Positions 31,981 through 42,825 of a stretch of 64,000 nt of DNA are shown piece by piece. The notes under the pieces are model-generated. The model did not search any database, was not told the DNA's origin, and saw only the letters and a list, made by a program, of their open reading frames with translations. Position 1 is the first letter of the stretch; the number at the start of each line of letters is the position of its first letter. The translations under genes and the position numbers were made by a program. This DNA comes from Plasmodiophora brassicae (Eukaryota > Endomyxa > Phytomyxea > Plasmodiophorida > Plasmodiophoridae). The stretch covers positions 62,001 to 126,000 of the forward strand of contig JASFAU010000015.1 in NCBI GenBank assembly GCA_039704465.1, in the 5' to 3' direction.

Positions 31981-32405
31981 AGGCCGACCGGCTAGCAGTA
32001 GTACAGTATGGACCCTGGCTCTGTGACGTCTGCCCCTGCTTCACCCGACCTTCCAATTGGCCGATTCGACGAACCTCTCCCTGGTCATCGCTGCCCCGAT
32101 GTTTGCCCAATCATCTATGCCGAACAATTCCCGTCTTGGCGGGATCAGACGCCATCGTACGCACGAGACGAACGAGAGACGGAACGAAGCGGGCAAGGAG
32201 GCAAGGACGAGATCCGCCTTTCGCCAGTCAGAGATGGTGACTGTGAAAGTCGACGCACTTCGAACAGGCAAAGCATCGGCTCCTGCCATGGGGCCGACGG
32301 CTAATGCACTTTGGATACCGCCCCTCTCATTCGACAGAGCAAACAACAACGTTAAGTAAAGCGGGAGGGACGCCGGATTGGCTGGCGGCATCGTTAATCA
32401 CGTCG
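31981..32405. other. No gene seen
   Basis: Head-to-tail spacer between two minus-strand genes; only short overlapping frames on both strands. Confidence 0.45.
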
Positions 32406-33416
32406 TCACGTCGACAGGACTGTATCGGCGACGCGCTTGATCAGGTGAGCCTTGATGCCCTCCTGGAAGGTCGGGTTCCTCGGCAGCCTGACGCCGGATG
32501 CGATGGTCCGCTGGATGGCCTGGTCGACTGCGGGCTCTGCCAGGCGCATGAAGGCGGCATCGCGCTCGAGGGTATCCGGGTCCATCTCCTTCCATCCGAG
32601 CCTGTCGCAACCGTGGCCCCATTCTGGTCCGATGAAGGTACGTGGCAGATGCTCCAGCGCCTGTCGCAGAAACGGCTCAACCTGCATCAGGTCTTCTTCA
32701 TGCATGACTTTCAGGACATTGCAACTGTTAGTCTGCAAAACCAACTCGTCGAATCCCGGCAAGACCTTTGGGTTCCCAACCCTCATCACGGCCGTCATTC
32801 TGGCGACCTTCGTGAGTTGCTCGACCAATCCGCGCGTCGGCACCGTCCTCACCGTCCGCATCAGCTTATAGAATTCTTGATTGAACGCGGTCTCGAACGG
32901 CGCGTTCGCCACGGTGACGGCCAGTGATTCTAGCGTGTGGTCGACAATGTCCACAGCGGTACGACGCGCGTCTTCGTCACGCATGTACCAGTCGGGGGCC
33001 AAGGTTGTCTCTCTCGGAAGCTGCCTCTGCAGCACCGGCGCGACCACCTCCCTGAGGCATTCAGCAACAAGTGCACCCTTGTTCTCGTATAGGCGCGGCA
33101 TGTCATTGCCTAGCTCTACGAGCTGTTCCGGGCGCGGCGTGCTCGTCCCGGCGAAGTCTTGAAGGACACGCGCCAGGAACGCCTCCGAACGAGCTTTGAG
33201 GGTGTCGCCGTCCGCCCCCTGGCGTTCGCAGGCCCGCTTGTGGCGCGGCCAGTCCGCCCTCTGGCAATCCGCGGAACAGTAGTTGACCGATTTGCACTTG
33301 CCACAGCGCCACGTCGTCTCCATTGCCCTGCCGCAGACCGAACAGTCCACAGCGGATGCGCTCTGCACAGCCCACAGAGCAACCAGCACCAGCATCCACG
33401 TAACGTATCTCGTCAT
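32406..33416 (-). CDS. Signal-peptide MYND zinc-finger protein
   Basis: The ATG at 33416 gives a signal peptide (MTRYVTWMLVLVALWAVQSA) directly followed by a complete MYND finger: CSVC, CGKC, YCSADCQ, DWPRHKRAC, with all seven Cys and the His in the standard spacing. The remaining 270 residues are mainly helical and carry no domain that I know. MYND fingers normally bind Pro-rich peptides in the nucleus or cytosol, so a finger placed right behind a secretory signal is odd. The gene at 44499 has the same N-terminal arrangement with a different C-terminus. The frame upstream of 33416 is open but lacks a better start. Confidence 0.8.
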   Translation of the reverse strand: MTRYVTWMLVLVALWAVQSASAVDCSVCGRAMETTWRCGKCKSVNYCSADCQRADWPRHKRACERQGADGDTLKARSEAFLARVLQDFAGTSTPRPEQLVELGNDMPRLYENKGALVAECLREVVAPVLQRQLPRETTLAPDWYMRDEDARRTAVDIVDHTLESLAVTVANAPFETAFNQEFYKLMRTVRTVPTRGLVEQLTKVARMTAVMRVGNPKVLPGFDELVLQTNSCNVLKVMHEEDLMQVEPFLRQALEHLPRTFIGPEWGHGCDRLGWKEMDPDTLERDAAFMRLAEPAVDQAIQRTIASGVRLPRNPTFQEGIKAHLIKRVADTVLST

Positions 33417-33602
33417 TGCCGTCCGACGCTTGCGAACCCTATCAACGCGGCAACGACCTTCAATGGTGTCCGGTTTGCCGGACGGTGCTACCTGGTCCCG
33501 AAAATAGATCGACGGGTACAGCCGTACAGTAGCTGGGGGCGCAATTCGCAACGGCACGGACTTCGCACAAAGTGGCACACAGGTCGCGCGGGACCAGGCA
33601 GC

Positions 33603-34935
33603 ATGGAGACGACGGTGCTGCGGCACCCGCTGGAACGATCGGCCAAGGTGCGTTGCCGTGGGTCAGGGGGGGACGCGATTCCGAATGCTGAACGGAGGGC
33701 GGGCGACGGCAGATGTGCCGCAACGCGGAGAAGATGCTGGCGCTGGAGTGTCGGGCGTCGCGCGATTCGCGATCGGCGGCCGACGCGCTCGACGCGCTGC
33801 GTGCCAGGCTGGCGGACCTGGATCGGGAGACGGAACGCCAGCTTCAGTTGTGCCTCAGGCGTGTGCAGTTCGCTGGCAGCGACCTTGCAAGGAAGACGCT
33901 GGTCGACCGCCTCCTTATCGACCATCTGCTTCGTCGCGGATGGCTGTCCACTGCGAGATCCCTCGCCGCCCAGGTGCAACTGACCGACTACGTCGACGTT
34001 GCCTTGTTCGATCTCGCTCAGTATGTCAGGCCGTCCAAGACGGCCGCCTGCCTGTGTGCTGATGTCGTTCAGGCGGGTGATTCGCGCATTGGAGCAGCAC
34101 GACGTGGGGCTGGCCCTGTCGTGGTGCAATGCAAATCGGTCAAAGCTGGCGGCACTGGACAGTGATCTGGAGGTGCACCTGCGCGTGTTTGAGTTTACCG
34201 TCCTGATCGGCAAGGGCGACCTGCAGGGCGCCGTCGTCCATGCACGGGAGCACCTGGCGCCATACTTTGGCAAACACGGCCAGCTGGTGCGGAAGTACAT
34301 GACGCTGCTCGCGTTCGTCCAGGCACCTGTCAACGCGTACGCGCATCTGTAATAACGTTCCTGGCCGCATCGTGCCCGCGTCCTGACTCGTCCTGTGCCA
34401 GGCTGGACGACGCGCGATGGGCCGAGCTGGTACAATTGTTCCTTCGCGACTTCTACCGGATGAATGGTACGGCGCGGCCGTCTCCTTGCGCTTGCGTTTG
34501 CGTTTGACCGTGTTGCGTCAAGGTTTATCGGAGACCTCGTTCCTGGACACACACCTTCGCGCCGGGCTGGCCGCCCTGAAGACGGAATTCTGCGGAAGCG
34601 CCACCCAGAGCATCAGCGATTGCCCAGTGTGCACTCAGGATGGTTCGGCGGCGCTGCTGACCGTGGCCCCGCTCCCTCACTGACCTGGGGCCTTTGCAGT
34701 CGTGGAACTAGCGGCCAAGATCCAACCATCGGCTCGGACCATCTCCTGTCTGGTGTGTCGCCTCACTGGGCAGGTCATGGACGATGCGAACCCGCCGATG
34801 GCCTTGCCGAACGGCCAGGTGTATAGCCGGTCCGCGCTGGAGGCCATGGCCGCCCGCAACGGCAACCTAGTCAAATGCCCTGAAACCGGCGACATCTTCA
34901 ACCTGGACGAATGCCGAAACGTGTTCGTCATGTAG
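33603..34935 (+). CDS. MAEA/Fyv10 (GID9) subunit of the CTLH/GID E3 ubiquitin ligase
   Basis: RING-like subunit of the GID/CTLH ligase. Exons join to give a coiled N-terminus, a LisH segment (LIDHLLRRGWLSTARSLA), a CTLH segment (IRALEQHDVGLALSWC), a CRA region (LLDDARWAELVQLFLRDFYRMNG) and the degenerate RING: DCPVC, ISCLVC, LTGQVMDDANPPMALPNGQVYS and CPETGDIF. These align block by block with human MAEA. Introns: about 33648-33712, 34023-34072, 34350-34401, about 34466-34519 and about 34641-34697; each restores the frame. The ATG at 33603 precedes a short first exon. The protein ends NVFVM, close to the VYIM end of MAEA. Confidence 0.93.
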
Positions 34936-34991
34936 GGCAGTAGTAAACGGGCGCTTGTATTGATCGTTGTCGCTGTCGCGTCGACCAGCTA

Positions 34992-35747
34992 CTAGGCGGA
35001 CTCCCTTGCCGACGCTTTCATCCTGTCCAAGAGCTTGTCAAGCACACCGACCAGAGGATGGATGACGAGGGACGGGATGGGGCTGGACGGGCCTTCCGGG
35101 TGCGGATGCGTCGGCCCATGGCGCAACGCCCAGATCAGGTCGCGCCAGAGGTCGTGCCTCTCGTCGGCCGACATTACACGGGACAGCGGGTCCAGGACGA
35201 ACTCTTCCTCCTCCTTCAGGTGCTCCTCCTCGATCCAGATGAACTTCTCGACGGTGCGGTCCAGCAGCGCCAGCATCTGGCAGGCGTCCGCGCATCGCTC
35301 GACGTTGCCGAACGTGTCCAGGTGGTTCTCCAGGAACTGCAGCAGGTGCTTGTTCAGCGTGTCGTCCGTCACGTTGCGGTCGTACAGGCACTGCTTCTCA
35401 TCGGTCGACCTGTCCTGCAGGTGCGTCATGATCAGCGGGTACAGGTACCGCTCCTCCGCAGACGCGTGCCCAGACACGTCGCGGACGATGTCGCGTACGA
35501 TGCCCAGCTTCCGCACCAGGACGTCGCGGCTCGGCGACAGTGTCGGCCTCGACAGCAGGCCGCGGTACTCGCTGAACAGCGCCCGGAAGTAGTCGTGGTC
35601 CTTCACGATGAAGGCGACCCCGTCCTGACGGCCGGCGCTGGCCGGGTCGACGTCCCGATGCGACCGGTCCACCTTGGCCATCCGGTTCACACAGTTTGTT
35701 GCAGCAAGTCGGCCGAGGCGCCGGCAGGGCCCCCGTTTTCTAAACAT
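34992..35747 (-). CDS. Hemerythrin-like (HHE domain) protein
   Basis: Carries His/Glu motifs of a di-iron, four-helix hemerythrin-type domain: KDHDYFRALF, SGHASAEERYLYP, NKHLLQFLENH and EEEHLKEEEEFVLDPL. Such proteins bind oxygen or iron or sense redox state. The first in-frame ATG, at 35747, adds a 22-residue Arg-rich, acid-free leader that could target mitochondria; the next ATG, at 35681 (MAKVDRSHRD), starts just before the domain. The C-terminus has a Pro/His stretch. Intronless. It is divergent from the small membrane protein gene at 35851, with only about 100 bases between. Confidence 0.8.
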   Translation of the reverse strand: MFRKRGPCRRLGRLAATNCVNRMAKVDRSHRDVDPASAGRQDGVAFIVKDHDYFRALFSEYRGLLSRPTLSPSRDVLVRKLGIVRDIVRDVSGHASAEERYLYPLIMTHLQDRSTDEKQCLYDRNVTDDTLNKHLLQFLENHLDTFGNVERCADACQMLALLDRTVEKFIWIEEEHLKEEEEFVLDPLSRVMSADERHDLWRDLIWALRHGPTHPHPEGPSSPIPSLVIHPLVGVLDKLLDRMKASARESA

Positions 35748-35850
35748 AGCCTCGGGGAGCGGCACGGAGGAGAGGAAGAGGCGGCGGCGGGCAGCAGCAG
35801 CAGCAGCAGCAGGCAGGGGGGGCCACCGAATCGCCCGCGTCATTGCACTC

Positions 35851-36396
35851 ATGTCTGTGTCGGAGATTGCGCCCGAAGGTGGGTACCCCGGTCGTGGGCG
35901 TCGTCGCCGCTTCTGATCGCGCGTTGCCCGCAGCGATATTCTGGTTCGGGGTGGCGGGCGCCGGCGCCGCCGCGTTGAAGCACCTGCTGGCGCCGCACCG
36001 GTCCCTGGAGGGCCTGACGCCGGTCGCCCTGCGTCGCGATGACAAGGATCATGTCGTGCTGAGCCCCGAGGCGCACTGGTGGGGAGGGTACGCGTTCTCC
36101 GCGATGAACATGGGTCGGTCGTCGTGTCATGCGCCAACGACCGCACCCGGGGAGGGGCTGATCGTTCAACGACCCGTATAGGTCTGTGCGCAACCGGCGT
36201 CTGGGCGGGCGTCAAGTCGTCGCCGGTGGCGAAGCAGGGCTACCTGCTTGGTGTCGCCGTCCTGTTCGACGCGTTCGCCGTCAGCTGGCTGTTCCGCGGG
36301 CACATGACCGGCAAGCCGGACTACGTCAAGCAGGGCCTGAAAGTCGCCGCGCTCGGCACTCTGTTCTCCGTCGGCTTCTTCATGATGCCCAACTGA
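35851..36396 (+). CDS. Small multi-pass membrane protein, unknown
   Basis: Three exons: MSVSEIAPE, then after an intron of about 57 bases AIFWFGVAGAGAAAL..., then after a second intron ending at about 36180 GLCATGVWAGVKSS... to the stop. The product of about 120 residues has three or four hydrophobic helices. No family recognised. Both introns have GT-AG ends and keep the frame. Confidence 0.6.
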
Positions 36397-36475
36397 TTTC
36401 CAGCCCAAACATCACACGACCATACAATGCAACGACGATGAGGGTGACGGTGGCGCAGCGGCACAGCAATGTTGT

Positions 36476-36944
36476 TCATTGGAGAAGTGCTTCGACGGCA
36501 TCGTCGATGGCCTGCAGAAGGGCGCGCGCAAACCACGCGCGACCGGGTTGTCGATGCTGCTGAAGACACCAGTCATAGTGGGGAACCTCGCCGCGCTCCA
36601 TAGCAGACGCCTCGTTGCTGTGGAGACGGCCGCCCGCTGCCGTGCCCATGTCGTTCCCCTTGTGCTGCGCGTGCACGTCGTCCGACGCGGCGCCGACCTG
36701 CCATATATACGCGCATCAGCATGCCATGCATCGGTATCGTATACTGGGCGACAACGGGACGCGCGTATACCAGCGGCGGCATGTCAATAGCGATATGGTC
36801 GAGACGAGGCGGCGGCGTGCGCGCACCGTGCACCGCTTGACGGTCGCCGGCAGCAGCAGCGTCCACGGCGAGCGGTGCGCACGCTAGTACGAGCAGGACG
36901 GCGGCGACTGCAGCCGCACCGGTGCTCACGCACCCCGGCGCCAT
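36476..36944 (-). CDS. Small predicted secreted protein
   Basis: The ATG at 36944 begins a clear signal peptide (VAAVLLVLACAPLAVDAAAA). The mature part is short, with RTPPPRLDHIAIDMPP before an intron (about 36670-36742) and a His-, Gln- and acid-rich second exon ending AIDDAVEALLQ. No cysteine framework and no known domain. Size and signal fit a secreted effector-type protein. The intron start is my choice among two candidate donors. Confidence 0.5.
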
Positions 36945-37175
36945 CTCGTCGTTCCACTACGATGTAGTCGTGTGCCTCGTGCCGATTGCGGCGCCGACCC
37001 CCGTTTTCGGCGTCCTGCCGCAGGTGCACCATCACTGTGTTGCAGGCGACACGATGGCGTTGCCTGCTGGGCCTCTCTCGCTGGGACTGGCCACGTGATG
37101 CACGGTGAGCGCGTCTGTCACACACACACACACACGCACACAGGGCGGCGCCGGTTCACCGACAAGCAGGGTTCG

Positions 37176-39836
37176 ATGAACCGAGCGGGGCGGCCAGGGC
37201 CGGACCCGAAGTTGGTGTTTGCGCCGACGACGGACGCCCAGGCCAAGCACGACGCCGCGCACGATGCCCCGGGGGCGTCGCCGTCGGCGACGGCGCTGTC
37301 TCTGGAGAACATGATCGGGTTCACCGGCGCCCACCGCCATACGCTGCTGTTCCACCCGCGGCAGAACGACGTCATCGTGTTCGCCATCGGCAAGGGTGAG
37401 TCGGCGATGCGCTGCTCCAGGACGTCATGGGTTCACAACGCCGCCTTGTAGTCGTCGTCCTGTCCGCGTTGACGCCACCGCAATCGCAACGGTTCCTACG
37501 TGGGCATGACGGCGAGATCTGCGCCCTGGCCATGTTCGCACCCGTACCTGTCTGTGCTCCGATACGCGCCTGACGTCATGCGCTCTGCAGGTCACCGTCC
37601 GGCCGGTTGCTGGCGTCCGGGCAGATGGGCGAACAGTCCCCATCGTCGTCCAGCGCGCCCGTCTGCCTATGGAACGTCCAGACGGGCGCCCTCGTGACGC
37701 GATTCGGGCATCGGTCCCTACGCTTGCGCGCCCTCGCCTTCTCTGACGACGAACGCTGGCTGGCCTGCGCCACTGATAACGCGCTGGCGCTCTGGGAGAT
37801 CGCCACCGGCGACCTGGGTCTGTGGGCATTCGCCTTCCTAACGCACCACAACGATTCACGCCTTGAGCAGTGACGTGCCCACAACGGCAGGCGATCACGG
37901 CGATGGCGTTCGGCGCGCCCGTCCCGTGCCCGAAAGCGCGTCGCAATCCATCGTACCTGGTGTACTCGTGCGTCGACGTAAGCGGCCGGCGCGTGTGTCT
38001 GTGTGTGTGTCACATCCACAGGCCTGAAACGGCTGTCGGTGCAGAGCGCCGCCCTGATCCATCGGTTCGATTACGACATCAAGACGATGCAGTACGACGC
38101 GACGACGAGGAAATGCGATGCGCCCGGCCGGGGCGCCCTCGTGCGATGCTTCACGTGCTGCACCCTGGACGAGACGAAACAGTTCCTGCTCTGCGGCAGC
38201 ACCGCCGGCGACGTCAGCGTCTTCAACGTCGACGTCGGCCAGTTTCGTGCCAGTTTCCCCGTCTGCTCAGCAGGTTCGTCTTTCGCACGCGCTCCTTACA
38301 TTCAGTGATGCTGCTGCGACAGGTGTGCACTCGCTGATCACGAACGGCGACCTGTTGCTCGCTGGCGGGTACGGGCACGTGCCGTATCGGACGCATTGCA
38401 GTGATATACGTGTCGCAGAGGCGACGGCACCCTGAGCAAATACAAGGGTGGCGCCCAGCAATGGGACCTGGTCGACCGCCTCGAACTGGGTGGGGCGGTC
38501 AACAGTCTATCGAACGCCGCCGATGGGTGCGAGGTCATTGCTGGGACCGCCTCGGGCCGAATCTACCGCGTCCGGTACGTCCTGCGGCCGTTGCGCGCGG
38601 CCGGGCGACCACGCGCGCCTGACATGGCAATCGCAGCGTCGTGGACAGGCTGGACGCGCTGCTGGTGCACCAGTCGCCGACCGTGGCGGTGGTCCACATC
38701 GCGTTCGCCGCCAACCGCAGCAACGTGTTCGCGACGATCAGCGCCCGTGGCACCATTATGGTCTGGGACCTCGCCGACTACACGGTCGTCTCGTCCGCCC
38801 AGGGCCCTTGCCAAGGTGCCGGGCGCCACGCTGACGTCTGCCGGCACGCCCCGGGCTGACCCGAACGATGTGCGCAGGGTGCGTTGTCGAGTTCAACAAC
38901 GAGGGCAACGGCGACGAGTCGCTGTTAAGCGGGTGGGCGGACGGTGCCGTTCGAGCACATTCGATCGCGACCGGCGCCATACTCTGGGAGATCCCACACG
39001 CCGTTCGCGGGGCCGTAACGGCGATCGCCCAGCGTCGTCGGTTCCTCATCGTGGCCGGGTCCACATCAGGTTCGGTCCGTCGCGCGTGTGTATCGATGGC
39101 GCTCCCTACAACCCATTGGCAGGGTCGATTCGTGTGCTGGATCGGGTGACCAGGTCGATGGTGGCCGAATACGTGGCGCATACGCTGGCGCCCGTCAGCG
39201 CCATCTTGGTCGATTGCCGCAACGAGAACATCGTGCACTCGTGCGGGGCGGATCGTCGCCATGTGTCGTACGACTTCGCTAGGCGCGTGTTCCTGGCGGG
39301 GCACCAGATGGACAACGGGCACTTTGAGGCCGTGGCCCAACGTCGAACGGGTCTGGGGGCGCGCACGACCACCGGGGTGAGTGGCGACACTGACACTTGT
39401 GCAGGCGAAGCGGAAACGGCGACCGCGATTAGCGACGGGCGCATCATGACCTGGGATATCGACGCCACCGCTGCGGTGAACGTTCACCGGACCAGCAACC
39501 ACGACCCGGTGCACAGTATTGACGTGTCCAGGTCGGGACAGTTTGTCGTGGCAGGCCAGGGCGACGACCTCGGTAAGGACGTTACCGGGTACGCACGTCG
39601 AGGGCGTTGCCGCTGAGAGCGCCGTCGACAGTGGCCGTCTACCGATGGGGAGCGGATCAGAAGTTCACATTGGTCGGCGAGCTTCGCGTGCATTCGGGTC
39701 GCATCCGCAGCGTGCGCTGGACGCCCGACGGCAGGCAGATCGTGTCCACAGGTACACCAATAGGATGCCAGTCCACCTGCCTGACAACTTAGGCCCATCT
39801 GGCGCCAGGGGACGACTGCTGCATCTGCATCGTTAA
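37176..39836 (+). CDS. CFAP52/WDR16-like WD40 flagellar protein
   Basis: A WD40 double propeller. It starts before LENMIGFTGAHRHTLLFHP, which parallels the CFAP52 opening (VIGFNG...LKCHP). Blades include RALAFSDDERWLACATD, a KTMQYDATTRKC segment, CTLDETKQFLLCGSTAGDV, TNGDLLLAGGYG, TASGRIYRV, ISARGTIMVWDL, LLSGWADGAVRAHS, AISDGRIMTWDI and IRSVRWTPDGRQIVSTG. CFAP52 is an inner-tubule protein of axonemal doublets, so this implies a flagellated stage. At least eight short introns with GT-AG ends lie between these blocks. The last exon and stop are uncertain. Confidence 0.8.
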
Positions 39837-40127
39837 TTTCACGGCGCCCGCCGAGCAACCCTAACGCGTCAACGCACCGTCATACACGCTATTCAGCGCG
39901 CAGTTTACCGTGTTGGCTTTGCGCACCGCCCGCTGTCGACCGACGCACTGCGCTGTCTTCTGTCACCGGACTGCAATGTACCTACGGACGTCCCGTGTGA
40001 ATGGCCCGTGACGCAGTCGCTGGTCCGCAAAAGGGCCGGGTGCGTGCATCGCACGCACCGCTGTCGTCGTCAGTGCGCGTGTAGCAGTAGGTCCAGTCGG
40101 GGCGTGACCGTTTTAGGGGCCAGCCGG

Positions 40128-40775
40128 ATGCCGGCCTCGGCCGCGTCGCTGGGTCTGGACCTGGCCGTCGTCAGGCGACGCGCCATATCGACCTGGCGGA
40201 CGCGCTTGCTGCTGCTGTGCGCCGTGCAGATCGTCGGGATGACGCCCCTGCCAGTGCGCGCGCATTTGTGAAATAACATGTCCACCCCGCAGGCGTGCAC
40301 GATGGTCGCGTTCGCATCTGGCTATTGGTTCATGATGTTCACGATGTTTGTGGGGCTCCTGGCGGGCATATACGGATCCCTGTTCTCCAAGCACGAGTTC
40401 GTATTCGTCGTAAGTCGCCGAAAGCAGGCGTCCGTCTCCGTTGGTCGTTGATGCACCTGGGGGACAGCATTTGGCTTTGCTGCTGCTGTCCGAATTGACG
40501 AACATCAGCCTCCTGGCGCTGATCCTTCTCGACTACCCCGTCGGATCGATCACGTCGTCCCCGCTTTCAATCCAACTTCTTATCGTATTCCTTGCCGTCG
40601 AAATAGTTTTCGCGCTGGTACGTCACCCGGTCGTCGCGACCGCATTCGTCCCCACGTTCTGACTGGCAGGTGCCCAACCCAGCCGGCCACATTCTACTGT
40701 GCGTTCTACCTGCATCAAAGCCTGCGCGCGGCCGTCGTGTCGCTGACGTTCGGACCCGTCAATGTTGGCCAGTAA
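40128..40775 (+). CDS. Four-helix membrane protein, unknown
   Basis: Four exons join to about 150 residues. Hydrophobic helices: TRLLLLCAVQIVGM, a WFMMFTMFVGLLAGIYG segment, LALLLLSELTNISLLALILL and LLIVFLAVEIVFAL, followed by FYCAFYLHQSLRAAVVS. Introns are about 40-63 bases; the last runs about 40619-40681 with its acceptor at cccag. The start at 40128 is preceded by in-frame sequence without a better ATG. Unrecognised tetraspan-like protein. Confidence 0.55.
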
Positions 40776-40943
40776 CTGGAATACATTGCGCGTCGTGTCG
40801 CCCGCGCTCACCCTGGCCGTGTCAGGTCCTCAGCAGCGGTGTCGCTGCCGACGGGCGACGAACCGTATTATTATCCCCTACCTGGCACTGAAACTGCGGC
40901 CCCAGGAGGCCTCACTCGCACTCGCGACGCGGGCGACGTCGTT

Positions 40944-41800
40944 ATGGCCGCCGAGCACCAGGACCAGCAGGCGGCTGCTGCCGGTGGTGGCAACGTGGAC
41001 GTTAGCGTCATAGGGCCGGAGGAGACCGAGGAAGACTCGTGGCGATACTTCGACCTGGACCTGGAGACGCGGATCCGCCGGTTCGTCGCCAACTCCAACC
41101 GCGATATCAGCGCCGAACTGCTGAAGATGAGCCCGAGGCAATGGGCCAGGCTGAAGCGCGCGCTGATCGCGTTCACGCTGCGCATTCGCCGACCGATGGC
41201 AACGGCAAGGTTCCCGGACGACCCGCGTATGATGGTCCTGACGTGCGGGTTCCCCGGGTCGGGCAAGAGCTTCTTCGCCGAGGCCGTCGTCGCCGCTCCT
41301 CCTGAAGGGCGATTCGTTCGCATCAACCAGGTAGGCGCGTGTCGCCAGCTGTGGGTGTCGGCCAGGTCTCTCGCTGACGCGTTCCGATCCAGGACATTCT
41401 CGGGTCGCGGAAGAAGTGTGTTGCCGCGACCAGGCGTGCGTTGACGGCCGGCCAGTCGGTGATCATTGATCGTACGAACATTACGCAGCAGCATCGTGCT
41501 GTGTTCCTGGAGATCGCTCGTGAGATGAACGTCGGCTTCTGTGCCGTGATAACGTTCGACGTGCCGCCGATCGTGTGTCGCGCCCGGATTCTCAGCAGGA
41601 ACTTCCACCCGACGCTGAAAGCGGAACCGGCGAGCATCGACATCCTGCGGCGATTCGTCAATGAGTTCGAGCGGCCCTCGCTCGAGGAAGGCTTTCACCA
41701 AGCCATTCGGATCGTGGAGACGGCGGACGCTGATCGTCTGGTCCGTGCCGTCCTGGAACGCGTCAGCCCGAATCCAATCCCATGGGAGACTAATACATAA
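40944..41800 (+). CDS. PNK-like P-loop kinase
   Basis: Resembles the kinase domain of polynucleotide kinase (AAA_33 type). Walker A GFPGSGKSF; then, across an intron of about 63 bases (from about 41332), INQDILGSRKKCVAATRRAL; AGQSVIIDRTN; and FERPSLEEGFHQAI, which aligns with the human PNKP C-terminus. The phosphatase and FHA parts of PNKP are absent; instead an acidic, Ala/Gln-rich leader and a helical segment precede the kinase. Likely phosphorylates the 5' end of DNA or RNA, or a nucleotide, but the substrate is not determined by these motifs. The frame is open upstream of the ATG at 40944, so a 5' exon may be missing. Confidence 0.75.
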
Positions 41801-42277
41801 GACGTCTGCCCCGGGTGATGATTATCGTGCGGCGACGTGACCATCGGCAACACTGCTGGAGAAGCGCGTCTGCTGTCATGTCGCAAGCAGCCGCTCTTCG
41901 CGGGGTTGCAGAAGAAGCAGCTCGTCCCCGGCGACGTGACTGGTGGAGATACTCCCAAACGAACAAGGCCGATGAAGGGTTCTCTGAGGGACCCACGCGG
42001 TTAGGTTGCACCGATAAGGACCCCTAAACGCAACCTGCCAACAAACTACTACAGGACAGGGGATGAACGCCACCCGCAAGGAAAGGCCAGCGCGACTGTG
42101 GCGGGCCGCTCCATCGCAGCAAGTCCAATCACGCGCGTACGCCACGTACACACGCGGTGCATGATCCAAGAATGAGGGCAATCCACGCCTGGAGTAACCG
42201 ACGGAGGCATTCGAATACGACGCACTGGCGATCGAGACTCGAACGCCACTCGCTTACACAACTTACTGTCCTTGTAT

Positions 42278-42825
42278 TCACGCCGGAGGTGATGCCGACG
42301 CCGCTACAGCGGCCTGTTCGGTCTTACGGTTACGAGTCTTGTAGTCGTCGATTGCAGACTTGATGGCGTCCTCTGCCAGCATAGAGCAGTGCAGCTTGAC
42401 AGGTGGGAGATTCAGGTGCTTGGCGATGTCCGTATTCCGAATCTTCAACGCATCGTCGACGTTCTTGCCGACGACCCATTCCGTCGCCAGCGACGACGAC
42501 GCGATCGCCGAGCCGCAACCGAACGTTTTGAACTTCGCGTCTTGGATGACGCCATCATCATCGACCTGCCGCGATACGGTAAGTCTATGAAACGAGGTGT
42601 TAACCCACCACTACGATTCACCTTGATCTGGAGTCGCAGGACGTCACCGCAAGCCGGTGCGCCCACGAGGCCGGTGCCGACGCTCGGGTCCTTCCGGTCC
42701 AGGCTGCCGACGTTACGCGGGTTCTCATAATGATCAATCACGTTCGGGTGGTAGAGGCGGGCGCAGGCTGGCGCCGCCCGAGACCGCCGCACGACGCGCC
42801 CGATCGGCCCGACCCGTGACAACAT
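42278..42825 (-). CDS. Mitochondrial iron-sulfur scaffold ISCU
   Basis: Scaffold on which iron-sulfur clusters are built. The ATG at 42825 opens a mitochondrial leader (MLSRVGPIGRVVRRSRAA). The mature protein starts YHPNVIDHYENPRNVGS, with the three cluster cyste­ines in GAPACGD, FGCGSAIASSS and LHCSMLAEDAI, and the chaperone-binding LPPVK. One intron (about 42576-42634) joins LQIK to VDDDG. The C-terminal tail is Ala-rich. XPD and the mitochondrial system elsewhere in the window depend on this pathway, but no physical linkage is implied. Confidence 0.95.
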
